A DNA stretch of 64,000 nucleotides from an uncultured Eubacteriales bacterium (GTDB lineage: Bacteria; Bacillota; Clostridia; Christensenellales; Pumilibacteraceae), in contig UQSP01000005.1 of assembly GCA_900543755.1 (NCBI GenBank), positions 1 through 64,000 on the forward strand, given 5' to 3'. The notes beneath the pieces are model-generated. The model ran no database searches. It had not been told where the DNA came from and saw only the letters and a program-made list of their open reading frames with translations. The position numbers were made by a program, and so were the translations under genes. This document shows, piece after piece, positions 28,877 to 39,698 of this stretch (positions are counted from its first letter, which is position 1; each line of letters begins with the position of its first letter).

Positions 28877-31800
28877 ATGAAAAAATTTCTTGTGATTTTA
28901 TTATCTGTTGTGATGGTTTTGTCGTTTGGCGCACTGCTTACGGCGTGCAACAACGAGAAAAACTTTACGGTGACTTACGTTTACGACAACGGACAGGATA
29001 ATCTTGTCACCACCGTTGCCGAAGGCGGCACCGCCGTTCGTCCCAAAGACCCCGAAAAGCAAGGCTTTACTTTCTCGGGCTGGTTTTTGGACGGCGCGGA
29101 AACCGAATACGACTTTACTCAAGCGGTAAATTCCGACCTTACGCTTACCGCACACTGGACGGAAAAACCCGCAGTCGAGGCAAAACTGACTTTCAGAAAG
29201 TATGAACATTCTTCTTTCGTGTTCGATGACGGCGCGGCGCCCGAAACGGTTTACGTGGGCGATACCGTTAAGTTCCGTCTGGAAATTTCGCCTTTCTACG
29301 TCGGCACTCCCGTCGTTAAAGCGGGCAGTACGGAAATAGCCAAGGACGCGGACGGATATTACTCCTTCACCGTGGAGGGAGATACGACGGTTTCCGTCAC
29401 GGGACTTGACCGCGACGACACCCCCATCGAAGGCATGGGCACGGCCATGAGCCCTTATAAAATAACAAACGCGTCGCAGTTCAAAACCGTTACCGACGCA
29501 ATAAACGATACCGCCGACACGACTTACAACCATTCTTACATCAGTCTTGAGGCGGATATAGACTTTAAAGGCTATACCATCGACCCCATCGGAAGCAGCG
29601 ATTACTTAAATACCGTTTTCCAGGGCGTTTTCGACGGCAACGGCCACACGATTTCCAACTTCAATCTGTCGGGTGAAAGCAACGTAATAGGCCTTTTCGG
29701 CTATCTTTACATGGGTGAGGTCAACAACCTCAACGTGCGCGCCGATATCGACGTGGAGCTTGACGACGATTTCTACTCGATAGGCGGTATCGTCGGCTGG
29801 AACATGGGCGGCGACATTTACAACTGCAATTACGAGGGCAGCATAACCGTAAATTACTCCTACAATATCTACAACGTATTTGTGGGCGGAATCGCGGGAT
29901 TTACGCAAGGGTATTATCCCGATTCCACCTCTTCGGTTTCTTACTGCACCGTTAACGCCGATATTACTTCCGCGGGTTACGAATCCGTGTTTGCCGTGGG
30001 CGGCATAGTGGGTTCTGCGGTGGGCGGCAGCGAATCTGCACCCGCCTACGTCAACAACTGCGTGTATAAAGGCAACCTTGCGGGCAACAACACCGTTGCG
30101 GGCGGCGCGGTCGGCTACTTGCGCGAGTATTCTTCGGTCGCCAACTGCTACGCTTCCGGCGCGGTAAACGCATACGACGACGAGGATATTGCGGCGGCGG
30201 GCGGCCTGGTCGGACTTGCCGATAACGAAACCGCAGTTACAAACAGCTATTCCGTTTCCACGCTTGCCGCAGACGGAGTCGGTTCCGAATATTTTGTATT
30301 CGGCGACGTTGTGGGCGCAAGCTACAATCAGGGCTTAAACGGTATCGACGACCGCATCTGCCTTGTTTACAACGCGTTCAACGCCGAGGACAAAACCGTA
30401 GTTCAAGGAGGCAGAACTTACGACCTTACCGTCTGGGCTGACGTAAGCGAGCTTTTCGGCTGGGCGCAGACCGACTGGACTTTCGACGGCGGCGAGCCTA
30501 AAGTCAATCCCGAGGGCATCAACAACGTCGACTTTACCGTTACTTTCGATTTCTCGGGCGAGACCGTGACAAACGAGGCGCCCGACGGCAGTATGCTTTC
30601 ACAGCAGTCCGACCCCGTAAAATCCAACGTATATATCCCCGTTTACTGGGTTTACGCAGGCTCGGGAATGAACAACTTTACCGCGGACAGCGGCAAGATT
30701 TCCTTCGGCTACTTCCTTGACGAGGATTGCACAAACCGTATTCCTTCGGCGATGATGATTACGCGCGACATGACCGTTTACGTGGGATTTGCGGACTACT
30801 CGGCAATCGGCGGTACTTATTACACTACCGTTCACCCCGAGGTGGCGGACCTTACCGATACGGACGTAAAACTCGTGTTTGACGACAACGGCAAGATGAC
30901 GATGTACTTCCAGGGCAAAATCGTCAACAACATGTACGTTTACGACGGCGAAAAAGTACTTATCAAAGGCGCTCATTTCGGAGAGCTCAGATACGGCATG
31001 CTGGACGGATACGACATGGTGGGTGATTACTATGCGGTATTCGACTCGTCAAAGGGTTCGGTCGAGCTTTACGACAATACGTTCTTCCCCAAACAAAACT
31101 CGCTTTTCGCCTACGTGAAAAACGACGCGATGGGAGAGTGGTACAACGCTTCTAACGACATTTATACGTTTAACGCAGACAACACCGGCACTATCGCAAG
31201 GGTCAACGGCACAAGCGCGACGTTTACTTACCTCGTCACCGGCAACGCCGTAACCATTACTCTTTCGGATAATACCGTAATAAACGCCGTTATTTCCGAC
31301 AACGGCACCACCATGGAGGATATTACGGGCAGCGCGATACTTTCCGTCAAGAAGTTTGACGAGTATATCGGCGCGTGGGAATCTTCCTTCAACGATTGGT
31401 TTACCGCTTCTTTCGACGGACAGGGCACCATGACTGTAAACGGGGAAGAGTACGCTTACACTGTTGACGCAAGCGGCAACTTAAGCGTAGTAAGCGGAGA
31501 TTTAAGCGGCAGTTGTTCCGCTAAATTCAACGAAGAAGGCTTGATGGAGTTCACGCTTGGCGAAAAGACTTACGTCATGGGCCGCGAAGGCAGCTACATC
31601 GGCACCTGGGCGGACACCTTTACGGAATATACCGTGACCTTCTACGGTATCAATAAAGACGGCTACGGCACGGGCTACGACAGCAACGGCGTAAGCTTTA
31701 CCTACGTCAGCGAAAAAGAAACGCTGGGTACCGAATCCGTGGGCATTTATATGTATTATCAGACCACGGTTTACGGTTTCGGCTCTTTCCAGAAGTTCAA

Positions 31801-32971
31801 ATCCGATTACGCACATATGGGCGAAGGCACTCTGGCGCTTGCGGTTGCGGACTCCTCGGGTATGATAAACGACGACTACAGTCTGTGCTACGAGGACGCA
31901 ATCAAGGGCGTGTGGAACGGCGAAAACGGTATGACGCTTGACTTCAACGGCTTCGGCGCTTACAAGGTGGAAATCAATCTTTCCACCGGGAAGTGGATTT
32001 GCAAGGGCGAAGTCACCGTAAGCGAGGGCAATGAAAAGACCACCGTTTTCTACGATTACGACAGGACCACGGGCAAAGCGACCTTTACCTACAAAGAAAA
32101 GAATTATACCGTCGTCGTCAAAAACAATCAGGCGATTACCGTCACCGAGGGGGACGTATCAGTCGATTATCTCGTACCCGACGTTTACAGCGGATATACT
32201 TACACGGGCGAAGGGACCACGCTTTCGTTCAACGGTAAAAGCAACGTGGGACTGGGTAAAGTTACCGTAACCACTTCCTCGGGAGCAACCGAATACGACT
32301 ACACCGTCGACGAGCTTAACGTAGCAACCCTTACGTTAAACGGCGAGACTGCGGCAACCGTGCGCGTAAACGAAGAAATCTCTTTGCTGGAGCTTAAGTG
32401 GACGGACGAAACGACTGTAAATCTGGGACTTTACAATATGCTTGCCGGCAAAACTTATATAAGCAACTCCGATTCTCTTACGATCGGCAAAGTGTTCGAC
32501 CTTAACAGCATGGGCAAAGGCGCGCTTAACGACAGCGAAATAGAGCTTTTGTACGTTACCGAAAATTCTGTTGCGGTATTGTCGGGCGGCACGCTTAGTA
32601 TGTATCTGGTTTACGTGGATGAAAACAACGTTGCCGTTTACGACGAGTCGGGTTCGCTTGTCAACGTTTTGTGTGTTGCGGACGGTCTGGGCGGCACTTA
32701 TACTTCCGCCGCGGGCGAAACTCTCGTGCTTGACGGCAGAAGCCTTAACGCACAGTATTATGCTTACGCAACGTATACCGACGCCGAGCAGAACAAAATC
32801 GTCTACGTTTACATGACCGACGACGAGGGCACGTCCATATATCTTCTCGACCGCAGCGGCGGCGAAACCGAGCTTATAAAAGTTTACAACGTTTATTCAG
32901 AAGAGAAAGACGGCGCAACGGCGTTTACTTCCGAATCGGGCAAGACCATTTGGCTTGAATCTGCCGAATAA
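28877..32971 (+). CDS. large repeat lipoprotein 1 (InlB-type, GLUG-type and tandem beta modules)
   Basis: This 1364-residue lipoprotein (LLTAC, C24) starts at the ATG with a GGAG site at 28867. Residues 28-95 are an InlB B-type repeat (GFTFSGWFLDGAETEYDFTQAV). About 195-490 is rich in GLUG-like beta-helix segments (GVFDGNGHTIS, IGGIVGWNMGGDIYNC). From about 650 to the end run loose 70-90-residue units with an aromatic G-x-W start, a nucleating NGxG turn and a TFTY-type strand, as in EYIGAWES...DGQGTMTVNGEEYAYTV. It is a surface protein, possibly adhesive or glycan-binding. It is the first of three tandem paralogues. Confidence 0.78.
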   Translation: MKKFLVILLSVVMVLSFGALLTACNNEKNFTVTYVYDNGQDNLVTTVAEGGTAVRPKDPEKQGFTFSGWFLDGAETEYDFTQAVNSDLTLTAHWTEKPAVEAKLTFRKYEHSSFVFDDGAAPETVYVGDTVKFRLEISPFYVGTPVVKAGSTEIAKDADGYYSFTVEGDTTVSVTGLDRDDTPIEGMGTAMSPYKITNASQFKTVTDAINDTADTTYNHSYISLEADIDFKGYTIDPIGSSDYLNTVFQGVFDGNGHTISNFNLSGESNVIGLFGYLYMGEVNNLNVRADIDVELDDDFYSIGGIVGWNMGGDIYNCNYEGSITVNYSYNIYNVFVGGIAGFTQGYYPDSTSSVSYCTVNADITSAGYESVFAVGGIVGSAVGGSESAPAYVNNCVYKGNLAGNNTVAGGAVGYLREYSSVANCYASGAVNAYDDEDIAAAGGLVGLADNETAVTNSYSVSTLAADGVGSEYFVFGDVVGASYNQGLNGIDDRICLVYNAFNAEDKTVVQGGRTYDLTVWADVSELFGWAQTDWTFDGGEPKVNPEGINNVDFTVTFDFSGETVTNEAPDGSMLSQQSDPVKSNVYIPVYWVYAGSGMNNFTADSGKISFGYFLDEDCTNRIPSAMMITRDMTVYVGFADYSAIGGTYYTTVHPEVADLTDTDVKLVFDDNGKMTMYFQGKIVNNMYVYDGEKVLIKGAHFGELRYGMLDGYDMVGDYYAVFDSSKGSVELYDNTFFPKQNSLFAYVKNDAMGEWYNASNDIYTFNADNTGTIARVNGTSATFTYLVTGNAVTITLSDNTVINAVISDNGTTMEDITGSAILSVKKFDEYIGAWESSFNDWFTASFDGQGTMTVNGEEYAYTVDASGNLSVVSGDLSGSCSAKFNEEGLMEFTLGEKTYVMGREGSYIGTWADTFTEYTVTFYGINKDGYGTGYDSNGVSFTYVSEKETLGTESVGIYMYYQTTVYGFGSFQKFKSDYAHMGEGTLALAVADSSGMINDDYSLCYEDAIKGVWNGENGMTLDFNGFGAYKVEINLSTGKWICKGEVTVSEGNEKTTVFYDYDRTTGKATFTYKEKNYTVVVKNNQAITVTEGDVSVDYLVPDVYSGYTYTGEGTTLSFNGKSNVGLGKVTVTTSSGATEYDYTVDELNVATLTLNGETAATVRVNEEISLLELKWTDETTVNLGLYNMLAGKTYISNSDSLTIGKVFDLNSMGKGALNDSEIELLYVTENSVAVLSGGTLSMYLVYVDENNVAVYDESGSLVNVLCVADGLGGTYTSAAGETLVLDGRSLNAQYYAYATYTDAEQNKIVYVYMTDDEGTSIYLLDRSGGETELIKVYNVYSEEKDGATAFTSESGKTIWLESAE

Positions 32972-33019
32972 AATTTAATACGAATTATTAAAAACATATA
33001 CAAAGAAGGAATGTTAATC

Positions 33020-36000
33020 ATGAAGAAAAAATTATCCGTTCTGTTCGTAGTGATTGCGGCGATTGCGCTTTGTATGGGCGTCACCGCCTGCGCAGCCAAG
33101 AATTACACCGTCACCTTTACGGGCGAAGGAGTTACGGAAACCACTCAGACCGTGGCGGAGGGCGGCACCGTAATAGAGCCCAACGACCCCGTGCGCGATG
33201 GTTTTACGTTCGAAGGGTGGTATCTCGGGGAGGAAAAATACGACTTTTCCACTCCCGTTAAAAGCGACATCACTCTTACCGCGAAATGGAGCGAGTTCAT
33301 AGACCCCAACGTAATCAAGGGCGAGGGTACCAAGGAAAGCCCCTATATTCTTTCGCATCCCAATCATCTTGTCATGTTCTCCGAAAAAATCAATACTCCC
33401 GAGGAGTATGAGGACGGGGAGTATTACAAGCTGGGCGCTGACATCGATATGTCGGGCGTGGAATACACTCCCGCCGGCAAAGAGCTGGAAGAGGGCTTCT
33501 CGGGCGACTTCGACGGCGACGGCCATACCATATCCAACCTCAGCGTCGATACGGTAATTAAGTCAGGTGTTGCTTACGTCGGCTTATTTGCCAAAACGTA
33601 TCTTGCCAACATTCACGACGTTAATTTCGAAAATTTCTCATATTCGTTCGAATCCTATACCGATAACACTTCCGTGGGAGTATATGCCGGCGCAGTGGCG
33701 GGCGACGCACAGTTCACCAACTTCACCGCGGTTTCCGTCAAAGGCGTTTTCGATACCGGAATGCAGCCCCAGAACTCCGCTTACATCGGCGGAATTGCAG
33801 GCCAACTCTATTCTTCCACTATCGACGGGACGGCATACATAGTCTATACCGAAAACTGCTATGCCGATATCGAAGTGACGATTATGGACGACAGCGCGCT
33901 TGAAACCGCGACTGTGGGCGGATTGTTCGGTTACATCAGCAGTTATTCGGGTGCGGTTTCCATAATCAACAGCAGGACCGACGGCGAAGTTTACGGCGGT
34001 CAGTTCACGGGCGGCATCGCGGGTTCCACAAGTTACTATACCTCTATAATCAACTGTATTTCGGGCGCTAACGTAACGGGAACTTCCGAAGAAGTTTCCT
34101 ACGCGGGCGGCATCGTGGGCAGTATGTCGGGCGACGGCATAGTGATGGACAGCTTGTCCACGGGCAACGTAAAAGCGCCGCAATCCGACCCCAACTCAAT
34201 GTACGTAAGCTATGCGGGCGGTATTGCAGGTTACGCAAATCCCGATGATTACGAGTACTATTTCACCATGGGCGCGGCCGTTACCAACAGCTATTACAGC
34301 GGCTCGGTATCGGCATTAGGCGGCAACAAGAGTTCTCTCGGCATTAAAATGTCTTCCGCTTTCGTCACGGACGATTTTCTTAAAAACACTCTTACTTTCG
34401 TGGACGGATGCTGGAATTTGTCGGGCGCCGAATCAATGCCTTCTTCGCTTACCGCTTCCGAAGCCGATAAAAATTACACGCTTAAGCTTATAAGCCGCGA
34501 CAGCGTTTACGAAGAAATGCAGAAAGAATATACCGAAGCGGGCGGCTATCCTCTTATAGGTCAGCTTGAAAACCCCGTAAATTCGGGCTCTATGGTATTC
34601 TGGGCGTGGGAATTCGCAGGCGGCGAAAGGGTCCGCAGTTTCATTCCTTTGATTAAGGACGTTACCGTAACTGCACACTGGTATGACGTTTCCGAAGTGG
34701 CGGGCACTTATAAGTGCACGAACATTGACAGCACTATGCCCGGACTCAACTTAGAAGAGTGCGGCACCATAGTTCTCGGCGCGGACGGAAGCTTCCAGTG
34801 GATTACCGACAGCGCGATTATAGGCGAATACAACTACGACGGCGAAAACATTATTTTTACGCTTAACAACGGTTTAGGCGATGTCAGCGGTTCTCTTTAC
34901 AACGGCACTCTCGCGTTCATGGTTGACTACAGCATGAGCTATTCGGTAAGCTATCAGTTCCAGCCCTATCAGCCTTCACTGTACGGCGAATATATTTCCG
35001 AAACGGGTGACATACTCACCTTCAGCGGCACTCAGTCCGTTTCTTTCGAAAGCATTGCGATTAAAGACGGCGACTACGTTACCGGCGATTACGAACTCAG
35101 CGGAAAAACCGTAACCATAAGCGGCGACAATCTGGCAACTTACTTCTCTTCCATGACGGTTACCGTAAACGACGACGGAACGCTCAGCGCAAACTTTACT
35201 GCGGCTTCAGGTCAGTCCTACTCGGTAAACGAAACGTTCAGGAAGGTTACTTCGGTGGATTATTCGGGTCAGCCGTTTGTGGGCAAGTACAGCCTGGCTT
35301 CCGTGCTTGCAAGTTACGGATTCCCCAGCATGTCCAACTACGTTATTACTTTCGGTGAAAAGGGCGATTTGATGCACAGCTCTCCCTATACCGATACGGA
35401 AGGAAAATATTACTACTTCGAAGAAAGCAGCAGCTTAAAGCTGATTGTCGGCGGCTACGCAAGTACTCTTACTTACGTGCCCGAAGAAAACATAATTTAC
35501 GGTCTGTTCAGATACGGCAGCCCCGGATACGTCATCATCGCGCCTTTAAGTCAAGGCGTAATGCGCGGATTCGTCATTGACGGCAACGATAATATCGTGT
35601 TCTACAACGGCACCAAGGCTTATCTCCTTGCCGACGGAGTATACGACCCCGACGCCGTAATAGAAGGCACTTTCGAGGAAAATTCGAGAGTAAGCGTAAA
35701 CGGTGTGGATTATTATGTTCAGTATCATGAGGACCACCCCGTATATCAAGGTTATCTTCTCAATAAGATCGGCGCCGAAGAAGGTAACTACACCTATAAC
35801 GGCGCAAGCGTAGTAGTAGACGGTATCGGCAACGTCACCGGCGATAAAGAAGGTATTTACGTCGAAGAAGAGGGCATCGTCAGCATTTACTTCTGGGATG
35901 ACACGTTCCTTGCTTTCGATTACGCAAAGGCTCAATCGGAAGATAACGTAATAACGGCAGTTGCTCCCGACGCTTATCAGGGCGCGTGGGGTATGGATTC

Positions 36001-36838
36001 CAAAGCTCCCGTAGGAGAGAACCAGGAAGTTTACAAACATTATTACAAGCTGGTTGTGGACGGATTCGGTCATGCCACGCTGTTCTATCTTAAGCATCCC
36101 GAAGAGGGAATTTACAATTTCAATTGGGGCGAGTGGGGAACTTATACCGAAACGGCTACGGGAATAAAAGTGGAATTCAACTCTTCTCAAAGCGCAGAAA
36201 TAGTATTCTATTACGACAAAAACATTGCTTACAGCAAGAAAATGGGCTATCTCGGTGAAAGTACTTTCTATCGTGACGGATATACCGGAACTCAGGAAAT
36301 TCCTTCGCTTGACCCCGCAGTAGCGGGTAACTACACCGGCACCGATGCCGATGTGCCCGTCGAAGTAAATCTTTATGCCGACTGTACCGGTACTTTGGAC
36401 GGCATTCCCTTTGTGGGACTTTACGACGGCGAAGATTCCGTGTTCTTCAAATTGGGAGCTACGGAATACCGCCTCAGGATAGAGGATAACGGAAATCTGA
36501 CGCTTATATATGCGGATAAAAACATCGCTCTCACACGCTCGGGCGGCGCTTCAACCGCGTTGCCGGCAGCGTTTACCGGCACATGGACGGGTGAAATTCA
36601 GGGTCTTGACGGCACGAGAACGCGCGAGGTGGTAATCAATGCCGACGGAACGGGCACCTATGAAGGAAATGCCATGACAAACTTAAAGTATGATTACCGT
36701 GCCAACACGCTTACCGCCGTTTGCAACGGTAAAAACATCGAAATGATTTTCGACTATGAAAGTATGTCTTTCGAATTCTCGGCCGTGGCAATCGAAGACA
36801 ATTCGGTATGGTCGGGCGTAATCTATAAACAAGCCTGA
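33020..36838 (+). CDS. large repeat lipoprotein 2, paralogue of the preceding gene
   Basis: This 1272-residue lipoprotein (GVTAC, C24) has the same order as gene 1: an InlB B-type repeat at residues 30-90 (DGFTFEGWYLGEEKYDFSTPVKS), a GLUG-like beta-helix region (about 100-440, DFDGDGHTISNLSVD, AGGIAGY), then 70-90-residue beta modules to the C terminus. The start was set at ATG 33020 because AAGAAGGA lies 9 bases before it, while ATG 33011 directly abuts that site. The 48-bp gap suggests co-transcription with gene 1. Duplication followed by divergence is the likely origin. Confidence 0.78.
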   Translation: MKKKLSVLFVVIAAIALCMGVTACAAKNYTVTFTGEGVTETTQTVAEGGTVIEPNDPVRDGFTFEGWYLGEEKYDFSTPVKSDITLTAKWSEFIDPNVIKGEGTKESPYILSHPNHLVMFSEKINTPEEYEDGEYYKLGADIDMSGVEYTPAGKELEEGFSGDFDGDGHTISNLSVDTVIKSGVAYVGLFAKTYLANIHDVNFENFSYSFESYTDNTSVGVYAGAVAGDAQFTNFTAVSVKGVFDTGMQPQNSAYIGGIAGQLYSSTIDGTAYIVYTENCYADIEVTIMDDSALETATVGGLFGYISSYSGAVSIINSRTDGEVYGGQFTGGIAGSTSYYTSIINCISGANVTGTSEEVSYAGGIVGSMSGDGIVMDSLSTGNVKAPQSDPNSMYVSYAGGIAGYANPDDYEYYFTMGAAVTNSYYSGSVSALGGNKSSLGIKMSSAFVTDDFLKNTLTFVDGCWNLSGAESMPSSLTASEADKNYTLKLISRDSVYEEMQKEYTEAGGYPLIGQLENPVNSGSMVFWAWEFAGGERVRSFIPLIKDVTVTAHWYDVSEVAGTYKCTNIDSTMPGLNLEECGTIVLGADGSFQWITDSAIIGEYNYDGENIIFTLNNGLGDVSGSLYNGTLAFMVDYSMSYSVSYQFQPYQPSLYGEYISETGDILTFSGTQSVSFESIAIKDGDYVTGDYELSGKTVTISGDNLATYFSSMTVTVNDDGTLSANFTAASGQSYSVNETFRKVTSVDYSGQPFVGKYSLASVLASYGFPSMSNYVITFGEKGDLMHSSPYTDTEGKYYYFEESSSLKLIVGGYASTLTYVPEENIIYGLFRYGSPGYVIIAPLSQGVMRGFVIDGNDNIVFYNGTKAYLLADGVYDPDAVIEGTFEENSRVSVNGVDYYVQYHEDHPVYQGYLLNKIGAEEGNYTYNGASVVVDGIGNVTGDKEGIYVEEEGIVSIYFWDDTFLAFDYAKAQSEDNVITAVAPDAYQGAWGMDSKAPVGENQEVYKHYYKLVVDGFGHATLFYLKHPEEGIYNFNWGEWGTYTETATGIKVEFNSSQSAEIVFYYDKNIAYSKKMGYLGESTFYRDGYTGTQEIPSLDPAVAGNYTGTDADVPVEVNLYADCTGTLDGIPFVGLYDGEDSVFFKLGATEYRLRIEDNGNLTLIYADKNIALTRSGGASTALPAAFTGTWTGEIQGLDGTRTREVVINADGTGTYEGNAMTNLKYDYRANTLTAVCNGKNIEMIFDYESMSFEFSAVAIEDNSVWSGVIYKQA

Positions 36839-36968
36839 GTTTTTCCGATGCTTGACGGTTTTGTGCGGCGCTTTTACCGGGATTAAAAAAAAGAAGTTTT
36901 GCCGCAAATTAAATTTATATATATTTTTTATTCAGTATATAAATATTTTATAAAGGAGAGAAAGAACA

Positions 36969-39698
36969 ATGAAAAAAGCAAAGTTTATCGTACTTGTCTT
37001 AGGCGTTATTCTGGCTTTTGCTATGTTTGCCGTTGCGTGTGACGACAAGCCTCTTCCTGATGATTCTACACCACCGGAAACAGAGACTTATACCGTTACT
37101 TTCGTCAACGGTGAAACTACCGTAAAGGAGGCGGAAGTCCAAAAGGGCAACGCCCTTACCGCCGAGAATATGCCGGGAAATCCGACAACCGACGCGGACG
37201 AAGAGTTTGACGGCTGGTTCAGCGGCGAAACCGAAATCAAAGTCGGTTACATCCCCACTGCAGACGTTACCGCTTCGGCAGTCTTCACTCAGCTTAAGAA
37301 AGTAGAGTTCAAGGTTGGAGAGGAGGTCGTAAAAACGGTTTACGTCCGTCCCGGCGCCGCATTAAGCGCGGAGCAGCTTCCCGAGGAACCCGACATGGGC
37401 GGATATTCCTTCAGCGGCTGGTATAACGAGGGCGTGCTTTTCGACACCGACGAGAATACCGTTTCCGCCGACATGACGCTGGTTGCGAATTTCGTCAAGA
37501 CTTCGTACATTATTAAGTTCAAGGCAGACGGCGAAGTGATTGACACCAAGTACATCGCCATCGGACCCGACGCTAAGTTCGAGGTTACGGATATTCCTTC
37601 CGCACCCGCTTCCGAAGAAGGAGAGGTTTTCCTCGGCTGGTATAACGGCGGCGTCAAGGCGGTAAGCGGCGGCGCGGTAACTGCGGACGGCACTTATGTT
37701 GCCACCTTCGTTTCCGAAGCAAGCTATACCGGAGTATGGTACAACGACAGCGAGAAAATAATGGTTTATTTTGAAAACGGCAAAGTAAACATTATGGGAT
37801 TATACGAAAAAACTTATACTTACGACTCGGCTGCAGGCTCCATTTCTTTCGAGGAAGGAATTCTTTTAAACAAAGAATCGTTTACTCTGCTTGCAACGGG
37901 CGACGTCATGCAGTTAACTTACGGCCATTCCAATGAATACGATGAGCCCGTGACCGATGAGTATGTTCTTTATAAAGCCGCTCCAGTCGATTATGCGGGC
38001 GTTTACAACAAGGATAAGGACAAGATTCTTACGGTTGCCGACGGCGGTTTCCTTACCTATTTCAACGGCAGAAACTATTACGCAAGAATGTTTGCCGACG
38101 GCGACGCATATAAAATCGAGTTTAAGTCTTCCAGCTACTACGATATGAAAACCGTCAACGCAGTTGTGGATGACCTCGGCAACATCGTTGTTACGGGCGA
38201 CGACAGCGTTACCAACGGATATAAAGGCGTTTTCGTAAAGGGTATGAAATCCGTCAGTTACTATTACAATGACGATTCCAATTATCTCTATGTTTATACG
38301 CTTCAGGACGATTCCGTCCTTTACGTCTTCACCGAGGACTTCACGGCGTTCGATTATGCCGTTATCGAAGGTACGGTAGCAACTGACAAGATTATTACCA
38401 TCACCGCTTTCGATAAAGAGTATATTGCAAAAATCATCAGCTCGTCTAAAATGGAGTTCGCCTCCGAAGAGCGCGGCGAATATACTTTAAGCGGCGGCTC
38501 CGACAAGATTACTCTTGACGGCTTCGGCTCCGCTACCGTGGGCGACGAGACCAAAGCTTATTATATGCTTGGTATAACCGCAGTGTTCGATAACGGCGAA
38601 GGCGGCGCGGCTGTGCTTGACCTTACCGGAAAAACCTATAAAAACGCCGTGCGCGACGGAAAACAGGGTACGTTTACGTACTTTGACGGCTGGAGTGACA
38701 AAATCGTTATCCTTGACGGCTTCGGCGGTCTTGTGCAGGAAGGCAGCTCGACTTATTACGGCACCTATGAGTTTGACGGCGATAAAGTGACTTTCGTCGG
38801 CGTAGAAGACGGCGTATATACCGTCACTGCAGACGGCAACGTTTTCGTAGACGACGAGGACGAGTTCCATGCCTTTGTCAAGGAAGGTTACGACGTTGTC
38901 AGCCAGATTGCCTCTTTCGTGGGCGACAATGAAGGCTGGTGGGTTAACGTCGCGGATCCCGCCGATTACTTGTTTATCGACACCGTTGCCGAAGAGGTTA
39001 CCTATAAGGGTAAATCTTACAGCTATGAAGCTAATTGGGACAGCAGCAAGCTTTTAGTCAGCAGCTGGCCCGACAAGTTTATCTTCAGCATTAGCGAAGG
39101 AAAACTCAACGTCACTTACGAGGGCGATCAGGGTACTCCCGTTACCGACGTTTACACTTCCGCGCCCGAGCCCGTTATCGAGCAGGACGAATACGTGGGC
39201 GTCTGGACGGCAGGCGACAACAGCTTCTGGTTTGACGGCTACGGCACCGTTGTTGTTAACGAAGATGCGGTAAAATACACCCGCCAGCCGGACAACAGCG
39301 TTAAATTCGAATCTAACGGCATGACTTATACCGCGCTTCTTTCGGGCGGAACTATGTACATCTCCTGGGACGACGGCGACGGCAACGGCACTTACGACAA
39401 TACCGCGCCCGCAGTGCTTGACGCGTTTGCCGGCGTATGGAATGCACCCGCAGAAGACGATTATCAGTATGTACTTACTTTCTCCGGGGCAGGCGTAGTG
39501 CACGTTTACTGTGAAGGCGAGTATTCCGTCACCGACAAATACGTAAGCTATTCCGTGGCAAAAAACGTGGCTACTTTCTCTGTCTATTCAGAAAACTGGA
39601 CCTGTACCGTGGACGGCGACAGCATGACCGTTTTGGCTGTGAATATGGACGGATATTCTTCCGTGGATTCCACCTATACCAAACAGGTTGAAGCATAG
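36969..39698 (+). CDS. large repeat lipoprotein 3, ended by an in-frame amber codon
   Basis: This 909-residue lipoprotein (AVACDD, C24) lacks the GLUG region of its neighbours. Three InlB-like repeats fill residues 40-250 (EFDGWFSGETEI, YSFSGWYNEGVLFDTDENTVSADM, FLGWYNGG). Beta modules then begin with forms such as DYAGVYNKDKDK, EYVGVWTAGDN and DAFAGVWNAPA. The TAG at 39696-39698 lies inside the linker to one more module, which continues in frame to 39935. The ribosome site is AAAGGAGAG. Either the protein was recently shortened by a nonsense mutation or the stop is occasionally read through. Confidence 0.8.
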   Translation: MKKAKFIVLVLGVILAFAMFAVACDDKPLPDDSTPPETETYTVTFVNGETTVKEAEVQKGNALTAENMPGNPTTDADEEFDGWFSGETEIKVGYIPTADVTASAVFTQLKKVEFKVGEEVVKTVYVRPGAALSAEQLPEEPDMGGYSFSGWYNEGVLFDTDENTVSADMTLVANFVKTSYIIKFKADGEVIDTKYIAIGPDAKFEVTDIPSAPASEEGEVFLGWYNGGVKAVSGGAVTADGTYVATFVSEASYTGVWYNDSEKIMVYFENGKVNIMGLYEKTYTYDSAAGSISFEEGILLNKESFTLLATGDVMQLTYGHSNEYDEPVTDEYVLYKAAPVDYAGVYNKDKDKILTVADGGFLTYFNGRNYYARMFADGDAYKIEFKSSSYYDMKTVNAVVDDLGNIVVTGDDSVTNGYKGVFVKGMKSVSYYYNDDSNYLYVYTLQDDSVLYVFTEDFTAFDYAVIEGTVATDKIITITAFDKEYIAKIISSSKMEFASEERGEYTLSGGSDKITLDGFGSATVGDETKAYYMLGITAVFDNGEGGAAVLDLTGKTYKNAVRDGKQGTFTYFDGWSDKIVILDGFGGLVQEGSSTYYGTYEFDGDKVTFVGVEDGVYTVTADGNVFVDDEDEFHAFVKEGYDVVSQIASFVGDNEGWWVNVADPADYLFIDTVAEEVTYKGKSYSYEANWDSSKLLVSSWPDKFIFSISEGKLNVTYEGDQGTPVTDVYTSAPEPVIEQDEYVGVWTAGDNSFWFDGYGTVVVNEDAVKYTRQPDNSVKFESNGMTYTALLSGGTMYISWDDGDGNGTYDNTAPAVLDAFAGVWNAPAEDDYQYVLTFSGAGVVHVYCEGEYSVTDKYVSYSVAKNVATFSVYSENWTCTVDGDSMTVLAVNMDGYSSVDSTYTKQVEA

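Noticed and set aside
39696..39698. TAG as a sense codon (genetic code change)
   Set aside because: TAG ends oppB at 24584-24586 directly before a ribosome site and ends the XRE gene and the 55-residue gene, so it serves as stop in this genome.
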